From contig OX328113.1 of the NCBI GenBank assembly GCA_946811185.2, positions 18,002,521-18,066,520 on the forward strand: a stretch of DNA of 64,000 nt. Direction: 5' to 3'. The notes under the pieces are model-generated. The model was not told the origin of the DNA and did no database searches. It worked only from the letters and a program-made list of their open reading frames with translations. The translations under genes were made by a program, and so were the position numbers. Below, piece by piece: positions 27,605-37,950 of the stretch. Within the stretch, counting starts at the first letter, position 1. Each line of letters begins with the position of its first letter. The DNA comes from Hippopus hippopus. Taxonomy: Eukaryota > Mollusca > Bivalvia > Cardiida > Cardiidae.

Positions 27605-28105
27605 GTGTTTAAGACGATTTTCAACATTAATTCAATTAACTAACGGTTATACCACAGCACCTATCCATGCCTTCACTTCTTTCACCAATATTACATAATA
27701 TGCTTCATTCTCTCTAAGCTTGACTGGCTTCTTTTCCACATAAACATTGAAACAATGTTTAGCTGTAAGAGAGAAATGTGTAGTGTCTTTCTTTGTGAGG
27801 TAGAGCATCAACTGGTATTGAGTTTGATTCCAGGGAGTGGGTGTCAACTTTGGGACTTTTCATTAGCTCACAACTCTGCACGAGTACTGGTGTAGTTTCC
27901 AGGAAGCAGAATTGAGAGAAGTAAGTTGCAAGAACTTGTTTCTCAGTCAATGTAAAACAACTATGTTTAAACTACAGAAATGAGAATGAATCCTGTTGCA
28001 ACAAGCATCATCAATCCTCAGAGATAATTTTGCAAATATGGGAATCCAGTAACATGCTGATTTCAAGCCCTAATTACATGACCCACAGCTACCTAGTTTG
28101 GTAAG
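27605..28105 (-). mobile_element. SINE type I split by a second SINE
   Basis: 3' half at 27605-27780 (TTTTCAACATTAATTC, AGCACCTATCCATGCC) and 5' half at about 27966-28105 (GAATGAATCCTGTTGCAAC, then a reversed head) belong to one diverged element. Confidence 0.65.
27783..27965 (+). mobile_element. SINE type IV inside SINE type I
   Basis: B-box-like GAGTTTGATTCCAGGGAG, CACGAGTACTGGTGTAGTTT, and 3' end AGAACTTGTTTCTCAGTCAA...GTTTAAACTA. The same 3' end occurs at 46244-46305. Confidence 0.6.
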
Positions 28106-28329
28106 AAAAAGTCTGAAACAAATCACACAATTTTTTATGATAATTTAATTTCTCTTTTCAAGCCACACTAGCTGCCAAAAGTCAACAATGCTGGAGTCCA
28201 AATGCAGATAAATCTTATTGATACTAACTTTCGTTCAAGTTTAACAATGCAGTTTTCAGTCAGCAAGTGGAACTTTGACAGACTGCTTTGATCCCTAAAT
28301 TGTTTACATTTGGCAGCTACTGGGCCTTT

Positions 28330-28410
28330 GACTCTTTCACTGCCAATGGTGGGTTATATGCTTTTTGCTGATGGCGTAGATCAAGATCAAACTGGGCTGG
28401 GCATCTAGAA
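28330..28410. mobile_element. MITE-B half
   Basis: GCGTAGATCAAGATCAAACTGG without a second arm. Confidence 0.45.
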
Positions 28411-28539
28411 ATTAACTAAAACTATGACAAAATTACAAGTTTGGTACTTTTTCAGACTAAATACATCTATTTAACAAATTATTTAGGCACTTTTAGGAAC
28501 ATTAATTTGTAACCAGCAAATCTAGTGTTTTGCAAACCC

Positions 28540-28729
28540 AAAAGAATCCAACCATTGAAAACACTGTTGGAAAAGGAGAAAATCCTGGTAACGAGCATTT
28601 TCTACCTTACCAACAAAGTTTTCAACTACAAAACCCCCGTTTGAGCAACCTTAATTATTTTAATCTGTCATCTACAAAATGCTTTCAATACAGATGATCC
28701 TAAAATTCTGTCATTTAGTGAAGAGTTAA
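28540..28729 (+). mobile_element. MITE-A, left-end truncated
   Basis: GAAAACACTGTTGGAAAAGG centre, CATCTACAAAATGCTTTCAA, end AGTGAAGAGTTAA. Confidence 0.68.
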
Positions 28730-28904
28730 GAATTAATCTGAAAACATCAAAGAAAATCTATACTGAAGATAAATGGTTATAAGATTATTCTGTCATACAA
28801 TGAGAATTTTCCCTGGAAAATTCTGCCTCCATGGATATTTATCAATAGCCGACTTTGGGATTAAGATTCGGAATTCAGAGGGTACAGTAATTTTACCCTG
28901 TGTC

Positions 28905-29407
28905 TTAACCCTTAGAGCCCCTTTCACAACTATTGTTGCCTTTGCGGCCAGTGTAGATAAAGATCAGGCTGCACAAAATGTGCAGCCTAATCTTTGATTT
29001 ACACTGTTCACTTTGCTGAAACACTGTAGACAACCATGAAATTGGAATTATTTGGGTTGTATTTCTAGGATGAAAATGTCTGGTAGGTTTTTCGACACAT
29101 CAAGGGTTAAGCCTTTGCGGCCAGTGTAGATCAAGATCAGGCTGCACAAAATGTGCAGCCTGATCTTGATCTACACTAACTGCAAAGGCAACTGTGGTTG
29201 TGAAAGGAGCCTTAAGGGTTAATCTACACTGGCTGCAAAGGCATCTATTGTTGTGAAGGGCACCTTAGGCGTTAACCCTTTAGGTGTTAAAAAAAAAATC
29301 CTGCAGAAATTTTCAATCTAGATATAAGACCCATATAATTGCAATTTTAAGGTTGCTTTTTCCCAGAACGTCTCAGCACAGCAGACAGTGTAGATCAACA
29401 ATCTTAA
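28905..29407. mobile_element. Train of four MITE-B copies (28905-29110, 29107-29222, 29219-29275, 29272-29407)
   Basis: Four MITE-B copies abut through single TTAA sites at 29107, 29219 and 29272. The first is complete. The second holds a near-perfect palindrome GTGTAGATCAAGATCAGGCT and its complement. The third and fourth are opposite end pieces. Confidence 0.85.
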
Positions 29408-29439
29408 AGCCAACAGATAGTTTCATCCTAGAAATACAA

Positions 29440-30087
29440 CCAAAACAAGAGATGTTTGTAAAACATGTATGCCCCCCTAATGGCATCCAATTCTAAATAT
29501 AACATGTGATTATAAACTGTTAAGTTCAAAGTGTAAAAACAAACAAAGGGTAATTACTCAAAAATCATTAATGATAAATTCTTGGGCACTGCACTTCCCA
29601 TTTATGTGAACTATCAACTTTTAAAGTTTCATGATTTTACCTCGCATACTTTTTGAGCTATGCTCCGGAAAAAAAATAAGTACGAAAATCTACAAAGGGG
29701 AATAACTGCAAAAATATAATGGGCAGAGTTATGGTTCTTGTGCAATGCACTTCTCCTGAATAAGATCTATCCACATATAAAGTTTCAAGATGATATCTGA
29801 AAAACCTTTTGAGTTATGCTCCAGACAAAAATTAAGTATGAAAATCAACAAAGGGCAATAACTCCATAAATATGATGGGCAGAGTTATGATTCTTGTGCA
29901 CTGCACTTCTCCTTAATGAGATCTATCCACCTATGTAGTTTCAGGATGATACCTGAAATACTTTTTGAGTTATGCTCCGGACAAAAATGTGGTCTACGGA
30001 CCGACCGACCGACGGACCGACCGACCGACGGACCGACCGACAAGTGCAAAGCAATATAATCCCGCTTCTTTGAAGGGGGGCATAATA
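29440..30087 (+). mobile_element. Pearl-like element
   Basis: AACAAGAGATGTTTGTAAAA start. Three ~150-bp units with AAAGGGCAATAACTCC and TTATGCTCCGGACAAAA. Then (GACCGACC)n at about 29995-30040, and a terminal stem near AATCCCGC...GGGGGGCATAAT. Confidence 0.82.
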
Positions 30088-30089
30088 AT

Positions 30090-30236
30090 TGCAAGTAACG
30101 CATAGTTGCCTTTGTCTAGAGTTTCAGCAAAGTGGACAGTATGGATCAAAGATCAGAAGACAGATTTTGTGCAGTCTGATCTTGATCTATACTGACCGCA
30201 AGGGCAGCTATAGTTGTGACAGGCGCTTTATGGTTA
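30090..30236. mobile_element. MITE-B
   Basis: GATCAAAGATCAGAAGACAG and TGCAGTCTGATCTTGATCTA, then GGCGCTTTATGGTTAG. Confidence 0.68.
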
Positions 30237-30424
30237 GTCTTTGAATTGTATTTTAAAATTAAAATAAATTATGTTGTCTTCACAAAATATAGGTCTGATC
30301 TCTGCTCTACATTTTCTACCTTGCTGAGACAATAATTATGGACAGAAGTAGCCATGAAATTGCATTCATTTGGGTCCGATTTCTACACTGAAAATGTTTG
30401 GTAGCTTTATTCTATGCTTTAATT

Positions 30425-30705
30425 AGTGTTAATCCTTAACCACACAATTCCGAGTACTAGCTAACCTCAGATGAATAAAAGTATATTTATCTCTTTACCA
30501 AACTGACAACAAAATTCAGACTAGTCCAACTTGAAAGCATTTGCAGACAGGTAGAAAACATTGTGAGAAAAGGAGAACATGCGGGTAAATAGCATTTTCT
30601 TCTTTTTCCACAAAGTTTTCAAACCTTTAGAAGACAATTACTATTACTTGGGCCACATTATATTTGTTATCTGCATTTTTCTTTTTTGAATTTGGAAAAG
30701 AAAAA
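30425..30705. mobile_element. MITE-A end fragment and reversed MITE-A
   Basis: TTAATCCTTAACCACACAAT fragment at 30430, then CTCTTTACCAAACTGACAAC and centre ATTGTGAGAAAAGGAGAACA. Confidence 0.65.
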
Positions 30706-30739
30706 AACAACCAAAATATTGTAATGTAAAATGTAAAGT

Positions 30740-30870
30740 GGTTTTGGCCAGAATATATTACAAAGTGGTAAACAGAGTAAATTAAAGATCAGACTACACT
30801 TACTGTGGATGCTGATCTCAAGCTATACTGTCTGCAAAAAGACAATAGTCATGCTTAGCAATCTAAGGGT
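30740..30870. mobile_element. MITE-B, diverged
   Basis: AAAGATCAGACTACACTTAC and CTGATCTCAAGCTATACTGT. Confidence 0.55.
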
Positions 30871-31071
30871 CATAAATAAATGTCAAACAAGCACAACTCT
30901 ATATTACAATGAAAAAGTTCCATTTGGAATCAATAAGTCTTCACAGACTTTATGATTTATTGCTATTTTTCAGGTTTTTCCCCCAGAAAGAATCACGCTG
31001 GGCCTGACAATTGCTCCGGAAATACATAACAAGTTTCAATTTCAACATCGTTCACAATCTATGATTATGTG

Positions 31072-31335
31072 AGCCATGCTCTGTGAAAAAGGGGTGTAAA
31101 TGCGTCTGCAAAACGTATCAACTCGGATCAGCTTGCGCAGTCTGCCAAGGCTGACCTGGGTTGAAAAAGTTTTCTGTCAATTTTCTGCATGTCCAAAGCC
31201 TTTTCTACCTCATGATTTAGATGGTTGTTGGACAAATTAGATTTTATAGATCCAAAATTATGTGATGACTTGCTTGGCATAATGCTTCATGGAAATACAT
31301 TAAACTGCCTTTCACCAGAGCATAGCTAATATAAC
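31072..31335. mobile_element. MITE-D, best copy
   Basis: Left end GAGCCATGCTCTGTGAAAAA and right end TTAAACTGCCTTTCACCAGA...GCATAGCTAA are inverted. Internal palindrome GGATCAGCTTGCGCAGTCTG / GGCTGACC. Confidence 0.78.
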
Positions 31336-31744
31336 GTAAGTTGCGGCCAATTCTTAAACGGCAAAGAACATTCAAATTTCTAGCTGAAAGATCGTGACAA
31401 ATGGGGATAATGTTGGTAATTTTCATTTTATCTGATAATTTTATCCCATTCTTTACATTACAACACCATTGTCTAAACAATTTTTTTTTTCTTCGATTTT
31501 CCAGTAGTAGACAGGTAACAATTTTGGTCTTAGATATATATATGTTTGTAGTATTACTTCATAAAACAAAACTGTTGATATACCTGCCAATATCATAGAT
31601 GAAATTGGCTCAAAATGGTGAAGTAATATAAACATATTCTAGGCAAAGAAATTTGGACCAGCTGCTCTAAATTAATATTTCAGATTTGATATAAACTCCT
31701 ATATTTCTTGCATCTTTTGTTTGACTGTTAAATGTTTGGTTTTG
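31336..31744. other. No gene or known repeat seen
   Basis: AT-rich; frames at 31401-31598 and 31453-31635 overlap on opposite strands and neither shows a motif. Confidence 0.5.
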
Positions 31745-32045
31745 AACAGTTCAGTTATATCAAAACTGCCTGTGCACCTATCCATGCTTTCCTAAGTTCA
31801 ACATTCTTTCCAAGCCTCCGTCTACTTTCCTACACAGACATCACTGAAATAATGCACAGCCATGAGATTGATTGATTGTATGGTGTTTAACGCCGTTTTC
31901 AACATTATTTCAGTTATATTGCAGCAGCCAGTGCACCTATCCATGCTTTCCTGGAGTCTTTTTTACCAGTACTCCGCACAATTTTTTTTCCAAGCCACTG
32001 CCTGCTTTCCTACATAACCATCATTGAAACAATGATACTGTCATA
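31745..32045 (-). mobile_element. Two partial SINE type I copies in a row (31745-31860, 31864-32045)
   Basis: The first is diverged with CTGTGCACCTATCCATGC. The second starts GATTGATTGTATGGTGTTTA and keeps GTTTTCAACATTATTTCAGT and AGTGCACCTATCCATGCTTT but lacks the tRNA head. Confidence 0.8.
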
Positions 32046-32057
32046 TTGACTATCTCA

Positions 32058-32562
32058 AATCCTTACTCTTTTCCACACAATCCTAAATTTAAACAGTCCT
32101 GAGAAAGAAGCCTTTTAACCCTTTACCACACAATGACGCCTTTTAACGCCCCTGAAGAAGAGGCCTTTTGAAAACATTGTGGAAAAAGGAGAAAATGCTG
32201 GTAACCAGCATTTTCTCCTTTTCCCACAAAATTTTCTACCCTATCAAAGAAAAGTTGCGTCATTTGAGCCACTATGAAATTGTCGTCTGCAATTGCTTTC
32301 AATTTGGATAGGTCTAAAATTTTGCTGTGTGGTAAAGGGTTAAGAACATTATGGGTATAGGAGAAAATGCTGGTGACCAGCATTTTCTCCTTTTCCCACA
32401 ATAGTTTTCAAACCTATCAAAGACAGGAATCCTAATCTTTTCCCACAATGTTTTTTACCCTGTCAAAGACAGAAATCATCATCTGAACCACATTCAAATT
32501 GTCTTTTACAACTGCCTTCAATTTGGACCAGTCTAAAATTTTGTTGTGTGGTAAACAGTTAA
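32058..32562 (+). mobile_element. Old MITE-A interrupted by a young MITE-A, with partial internal duplication
   Basis: Left end 32058-32114 (TTCCACACAATCCTAAATTT ... GAAGCCTTT) continues at 32344 (GAACATTATGGGTATAGGAG) after the insertion. A second copy of CTTTTCCCACAATGTTTT follows at about 32437, and the end is GTGTGGTAAACAGTTAA. Confidence 0.8.
32115..32343 (+). mobile_element. MITE-A, complete young copy inside an older MITE-A
   Basis: 229 bp, TTAACCCTTTACCACACAAT to GTGTGGTAAAGGGTTAA with the perfect centre AAATGCTGGTAACCAGCATT. It is nearly identical to 37074-37302 and 63186-63414. Confidence 0.93.
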
Positions 32563-32569
32563 GCGGAAT

Positions 32570-32645
32570 TTGGCTGAGCTCAGTTATCAAACCAGCAACC
32601 CTTTTGCTTCTAGCCCTGTATGTTACCAACTGAACTACCAGGCTA
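32570..32645 (-). mobile_element. SINE head fragment
   Basis: GGCTGAGCTCAGTTATCAAA and CCAACTGAACTACCAGGC resemble a reversed tRNA-like head. Confidence 0.55.
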
Positions 32646-32764
32646 AGCAGATTTTCTTATCAATACCCTAAAAATTTGTAGAAGTTCAGACAGAAATTTC
32701 CAACATGAAAAGACATCATAATATAAAAGCACCCTCACCATTCAAAACATGTAAAAATCAATTC

Positions 32765-32991
32765 TTAACCCTTACTAAATGACGAAATTTTAGAATCCTC
32801 CAAACTGAATTTGTTTCTAATGACAGATAACTTGTGCTCAAACGAAAGGATTCGTCTCTCAAAGACTAAAGAACTTCGTAGGATAAGGACAAAAAGCTGG
32901 GTACCAGCATTTTCTTCTTTTTCTCAAAATGTTTCCAGAGGTCCTTTTCATCAGGGTCATCAACACACAGGATTGTAAGGTAAAAGGTTGA
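32765..32991 (-). mobile_element. MITE-A, diverged
   Basis: TTAACCCTTACTAAATGACG start, GCTGGGTACCAGC centre, GATTGTAAGGTAAAAGGTT end. Confidence 0.7.
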
Positions 32992-33013
32992 AAAGCTCAG
33001 CACAGTTATTGGA

Positions 33014-33241
33014 ATTATCTCTTTACCACACAGTCCCGACTTTTAACGTTCCTGAGGAAGAAGCCTTTTGAAAACATTGTGGGAAAAGGAGAAAATGCTG
33101 GTAACCAGCATTTTCTCCTTTTCCCACATTGTTTTCTATCCTATCAAGGACAAATTTTGTCTTTTTGACCATCTTCAATTTGTTGTCTGCAATTGCTTTC
33201 AATTTGGATAAGTCCAAAATTTTGTCGTTTGGTAATGAGTT
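33014..33241 (+). mobile_element. MITE-A
   Basis: CTCTTTACCACACAGTCCCG start, perfect centre AAATGCTGGTAACCAGCATT, end TTTGGTAATGAGTT. Confidence 0.85.
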
Positions 33242-33407
33242 TAGAGATTTTAAAGTCTAGGTTTGACAATCTCAAACAATATCAGACTGCATGTCCGAAT
33301 GTACAGGCTGATTACCACCATTTTCCCTTTTCCCCACTATCTGTTCATAAGCCTGGTAAATCTTTCTCAGGGATGAATATCTGAGGGATCATTGTGTAAG
33401 GGGTTAA
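33242..33407. mobile_element. Chimera of MITE-B core and MITE-A right half
   Basis: ATATCAGACTGCATGTCCGA...TGTACAGGCTGATT (B-like) runs directly into CCACCATTTTCCCTTTTCCC...TTGTGTAAGGGGTTAA (A-like). Confidence 0.5.
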
Positions 33408-33616
33408 CCCTTATCCTGCTAAATAACCGAAATGAAACTTTAAAGCCGATAGCAAACACCAAAATTTTACTATTTCCTTGGTATATTAATGAGGAAAACA
33501 TATCCTTATCGGACAGTGTAGATCCAAGATCAGCCTGCACAAAATGTGCAGGCTGATCTTGATCTACACTGTCCACAAAAGGTCCTTGAAGTCATGCTCA
33601 GCAGCCTAAGAGTTAA
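33404..33616. mobile_element. MITE-B, complete
   Basis: 213 bp, TTAACCCTTATCCTGCT to CAGCCTAAGAGTTAA; near-perfect palindrome GTGTAGATCCAAGATCAGCC and complement. Confidence 0.9.
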
Positions 33617-33794
33617 TACTCAGTAGGGAAATTCTCTTTTTCAAGAAAGAAGACATACAGAACATCTATAAAATGTCAACTTATGCAAATGTGGAACCAA
33701 ATTCCTGACTTCTTATCTTTGAATCCATTACCCTTTCCAGATCAATTTGATCTAGGAATATATAGAGGATATTTGTTTATTTCGGTGACAGATA

Positions 33795-33970
33795 ATAATT
33801 TATTTCATAGAGTGATCAACATTGGTAATATTTTAATGAGTGGTGCAGCCAAAAGTGAAAAAGTTACCGATGATGTTCACTTAATGAAATAAATTTTGAT
33901 CCTTCATGCACCACTCATATTACCGATGATGTTCACTCGATGAAGTAAATTTTGATCCTTCACGGAAATA
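33795..33970. repeat. Repeat H, linked to MITE-F
   Basis: TTACCGATGATGTTCACT twice (about 33865 and 33922) with GAAATAAATTTTGATCCTTC. A diverged reversed copy lies at 61205-61370, in both cases next to MITE-F. Confidence 0.6.
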
Positions 33971-33975
33971 AACAA

Positions 33976-35255
33976 ATAGTCTATTTATTTCATGCTTCTA
34001 ACCCCTTTTTTGGGGGTTTCTGTCATTCCCCTTGGTGTACCCCCTCCGCATAACAACACATTACTACATTACGTAAAGCGCAAGAGATGTAGGGTAAATT
34101 ACGTGATATTTCCATCTGGTTGAACTAGACCTCACAAAAGTGCCGCATATCCCCACACAGCGCCTTGTCACAGAACAGGTGTCATTTTATAGAAAAAAGT
34201 ATCATCAAAGTGCCTTAACTGGGTGAAAAAATATATGAAGTTTGAAGTCACTAGCTTTTATACTTTGGAAGTTATGCCCTAGACAAAAATCCAAAGTTAA
34301 AACTTACATAGGGCAATAACTCTAAAAATAGTGGGAAAAGAGTTATGGTTCTTGCACAGGCACTTTGCTTTAATGTGATCTAATTGTAAATGAAGTTTGA
34401 AGTTACTAGCTTTTGTACTTTGCAAGTTATGCCCTAGACAAAAATCCAAAGTTAAAATATACAAAGGGAAATAACTCTAAAAATAGTGGGAATAGAGTTA
34501 TGGTTCTTGCACAGTGCACTTTGCTTTATGGTGATCTAATTGTATATGAAGTTTGAAGTTACTAGCTTTTGTACTTTGCAAGTTATGCCCCAGATAAAAA
34601 TCCAAAGTTAAAATTTACAAAGGGCAATAACTCTAAAAATAGTGGGAATAGAGTTATGGTTCTTGTACAATGCACTTCTCGTTAATGTGGCCTATCTGTA
34701 TATTAAGTTTAAAGTTACTAGCTTTTTTTTCTTCGCAAGTTATGCCTGGGACAAAAATCCAAAGTTAAAATTTACAAAGGGCAATAACCCCAAAAATAGT
34801 TGGAATAGAGTTATGGTTCTTGTACACTGCACTTCTCCTTTATGTGATCTTGTGTGTGAAATTTGAAGTTACTACCTTCTATACTTTCGAAGTTATGCCC
34901 TGGACAAAAATCCAAAGTTAAAAATTTACAAAGGCAATAACTCTGAATATACTGAAGACAGAGTTACGGTTCTTGTACACTGCACTTTTTGTTAATGTGA
35001 CCCATCTGTATATGAAGTTTGAAGTCACTAGCTTTTATACTTTGGAAGTTATGCCCCGGACAAGCTTTTCGTGACACATGGAAGTATAATGACACCCGCT
35101 ATTTACCTAGGTAAATAGTGCGTGGGAACTACTGTTTCCGCCTTCAATGGAAGAGTTAGAAAATAAAATCAGTATTTTTCACTGGTCGTAACTATGAAAT
35201 ATCAAACAATATTCCAATGATATTTCTCGATAAACTACCGAAAAGCATGAAATAT
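33976..35255 (+). mobile_element. MITE-F copy split by a pearl-like element
   Basis: Left part TATTTATTTCATGCTTCTAA ... GATATTTCCATCTGGTTGA (33976-34128). Right part from about 35080 (TAGTGCGTGGGAACTACTGT ... AAAAGCATGAAATAT). Confidence 0.7.
34130..35075 (+). mobile_element. Pearl-like element with six ~155-bp tandem units, 3' end lost
   Basis: AACTAGACCTCACAAAAGTG start. Units marked by AAGTTATGCCC(T/C) and ACAAAAATCCAAAGTTAAAA begin near 34270, 34427, 34583, 34736, 34890 and 35047. No (ACGG)n or hairpin follows; MITE-F sequence resumes. Confidence 0.85.
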
Positions 35256-35379
35256 AAAATCAATATTCCAGAAATATTATAGGTAAACAATATTTATTAT
35301 TATTGTCTTCATTGGTGGATCTAGAAAACACTGTGACAAACAAATATTGAATTTTGCGCTTGACCTCTGTAGTATGGAT

Positions 35380-35700
35380 GTTTCGTGCCGCTTCCCCAAA
35401 ATTCCAGTCAAGCTTCTTTGCCTTACTTTTGGGTACTATGCTTGGACCCTGCAATGCCTTACCCATGGACACTCCCTCATGACAATCCAACATTAAAGCA
35501 TTTCTATTATAGCACTGCACTTCAAGTCAGTCACTTCTTTCCCACATTCACAAAATTGAAAAAAAAATATCTAGCAGTGAAAGAGGAATGAATTTGGTCT
35601 CTGGCCTCTTATATATATTCTTACAGAACTTTGGAAGAGCCTCAACTTGAACTTGCAGCCCCTGAATAACTTGCTAAGGGCCTTACAAACTGAACTATGA
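35380..35700 (-). mobile_element. SINE fragments (types III and I)
   Basis: Minus-strand GGGAGTGTCCATGGGTAAGG and CAGGGTCCAAGCATAGTACC resemble type III. CAGTGAAAGAGGAATGAATT resembles type I. The 86-codon frame over this stretch is therefore not a gene. Confidence 0.5.
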
Positions 35701-35751
35701 TGCTCAGAGATGGAATGATTGACTGACTGATCGAATGGTGTTTTGCAATAC

Positions 35752-35870
35752 TTAATCCTTTACCACACAATCCGACTTTTAATGACCCTGAGAAAGAAAG
35801 CTTCTGAAAACATTGTGGGAAAGGTGAAAATGCTGGTCCTTTTCCCACAATGTTTTCTAGCTGTCTACAT
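35752..35870 (+). mobile_element. MITE-A, right half missing
   Basis: TTAATCCTTTACCACACAAT start and shortened palindrome GTGGGAAAGGTGAAAATGCT. Confidence 0.75.
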
Positions 35871-36182
35871 ATCATTGAGACATCTCAAGAGATACTCATG
35901 GGTGTCCTGGGTTTTGCCAGTACTAGGCTAGGGCTCCATTGTTCAAGGATACTCCCAGGAAAAAGCCCAATGCTCTGAGTGAGTATCAAAACCAGGGCCT
36001 CAAAATTTTAGGTCCTAAACCTTCATCATTCCAGAATGCAGGACATTAGGGCTCTGCAAAAGGATATTGCGTTCAAACTATCAACTCTATGAACTTCCAG
36101 TCTCTAAGACTGTCTAATTCAATTTCCACAAGTTTTTCTCTGTTACCGTTTTGCAGACAAAGCCAAAAAAATGCTCAACTCT

Positions 36183-36360
36183 TAACCTGTAGAGCCCAAA
36201 TAAAACCAACAGACATTTTCAGTGTAGAAATAAGACCAAAATAATTGCAGATTCTATGTTCCTTTTGTCTGTAATGTTTCAGCAAAGCATAGTGTTTTGT
36301 GCAGTCTGATCTTAATCTAATTGCAGGCCATAAAGGCAATTACAGTTGTGAAACAGTTAA
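36183..36360. mobile_element. MITE-B, first palindrome arm lost
   Basis: TTAACCTGTAGAGCCC, GACATTTTCAGTGTAGAAAT, GTGCAGTCTGATCTTAATCT, end GTGAAACAGTTAA. Confidence 0.72.
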
Positions 36361-36600
36361 CCAGACAACAAAGAGTTTGGCGTGTTGACCAGACAACAAA
36401 ATTTAAGGCTTGACCAAATTGAAAGGATTTGCAGATGACAATTTATATGTGGCTCAAATTAGCTCAAATGATGAGATTGGACTATGAAAGGGCAAAAAAA
36501 CATGGTGGGAAATTTAGAACATTTTCTCCTGCCCCCAAAATGCTTTCAAAAGCATTTTACCTTGGAGTCATGAAAATACAGGATTGTTAGGTGAAGGGTT
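36357..36600 (-). mobile_element. MITE-A with duplicated left end
   Basis: TTAACCAGACAACAAAGAG and again TTGACCAGACAACAAAATTT, centre ACATGGTGGGAAATTTAGAA, end TTAGGTGAAGGGTT. Confidence 0.68.
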
Positions 36601-36697
36601 CTTTCTTAGAAAGGTTCATCAGCAGCAAGTACAAAAAAGAAATGAACCATGAGATAAGACTGATAGGTTTGTTCCTGATTTTTTTGTCTGAAAAATT

Positions 36698-36850
36698 ATT
36701 CCTTTACGATTTACCATACGACCCCTTTTTCTAACAATCTTGAGGAAGAAGGTTTTTGAAAACATTGTTAGGAAAAGTAGAAAATGCTGGTAACCAGCAT
36801 TTTCTCCTTTTCCCACAATGTGTTCTATCTTTTAGAACAAGTCTCATGAT
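36698..36850 (+). mobile_element. MITE-A, right half missing
   Basis: CCTTTACGATTTACCATACG start and near-perfect centre AAATGCTGGTAACCAGCATT. Confidence 0.72.
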
Positions 36851-36894
36851 ATGCTTTGTTCAACATGGTTGTTTTATTAAAACTAGGGACTTAA

Positions 36895-37372
36895 ATGACT
36901 GATTAATTGAAAGGTGATTTATGCCGCTTTAAACATTACTTTAGTCATATCATGGCAACAGCTCTCTTATTCATGTACGTCCCATGTTTCACCAGTACAA
37001 ATAAGACTAGGGCTCTGAAATGTGACTGTGTCTTGCGCAAATTTTAAGACACTCCAACGAAAAGCCAAGTGCTTTAACCCTTTACCACACAATGACGCCT
37101 TTTGACGCCCCTAAAAAAGAGGCCTTTTGAAAACATTGTGGGAAAAGGAGAAAATGCTGGTAACCAGCATTTTCTCCTTTTCCCACAAAGTTTTCTACCC
37201 TATCAAAGAAAAGTTGCGTCATTTGAGCCACTATGAAATTGTCGTCTGCAAATGCTTTCAATTTGGATAGGTCTTAAATTTTGCCGTGTGGTAAAGGGTT
37301 AAGTGAGGATAAAATCCTGGGCCTTAAGGTCATGAGTCCTGCACTTTACCACTGAGCAACACAGGACCCTAA
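36895..37372 (-). mobile_element. SINE type III split by a young MITE-A
   Basis: Tail side 36895-37073 (GCCGCTTTAAACATTACTTT, TGTTTCACCAGTACAAATAA, ACACTCCAACGAAAAGCC) and reversed head 37303-37372 (TTACCACTGAGCAACACAGG) flank the insertion. Confidence 0.82.
37074..37302 (+). mobile_element. MITE-A, complete young copy in a SINE
   Basis: 229 bp with 17-nt perfect ends and TTAA on both sides. Differs from 63186-63414 at only a few positions by eye. Confidence 0.93.
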
Positions 37373-37429
37373 AATTAAGGTGCTGTTTGGTAAGAAAAAA
37401 ATAACATGACATAACCGTTTGCATTTGGA

Positions 37430-37525
37430 TTTCAATGGGTAAAAAAATTGTGGTAAAAGCAGAGAATGCTGACTGCCAGCATAGATTTTCTCCTTTTCCA
37501 ACAATGTTTTCAAAAGCTTCTCAAT
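37430..37525. mobile_element. MITE-A centre
   Basis: AAAATTGTGGTAAAAGCAGA and TTTTCTCCTTTTCCAACAAT arms. Confidence 0.55.
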
Positions 37526-37845
37526 CAAAAATCTCAGTTTTTCTAAGACAATTGTTCCTGAAACAGAACTAATCCACTTCAGTTCTGCCTTGTGAATTTT
37601 CAGACATTTTTCATTTATATTCCACAAAAAACCTGTCTTCTATAATAACAGGCTTGTCAGACTAGATGTATATGAAAGCTACTGTCCATATTCCCAACCA
37701 TTTTGTAAGGGATTGTCTAGCTCTTTTCTCATAAATAATTCTAGCCAATAAGACTTCAATATCATTCTACAGGTTGCATTTTTTGTAGACTTGCGTCTTT
37801 GTCACAGCGAATATAAATTGACTTACCCTGGATCTAAGAATTTAT
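37526..37845. other. No gene or known repeat seen
   Basis: AT-rich with no recognised element. Confidence 0.45.
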
Positions 37846-37950
37846 TTGTTTGTATCATGTTTAACATTGTTATCAACATCATTTCAGTTATATCCCAACA
37901 GCCAGTAGACCCATGCTTTCCTGGAGTTTCTTTCAACACTGCAGTTCCAG
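37846..37950 (-). mobile_element. SINE type I fragment
   Basis: GTTATCAACATCATTTCAGT, GCCAGTAGACCCATGCTTTC, joined directly to a MITE-A half. Confidence 0.7.

Noticed and set aside
35260..35520. 86-codon minus-strand frame that looked like an exon
   Set aside because: Part of it matches the type III SINE body (GAGTGTCC...GGTAAGGCA, AGTACC), so coding is unlikely.
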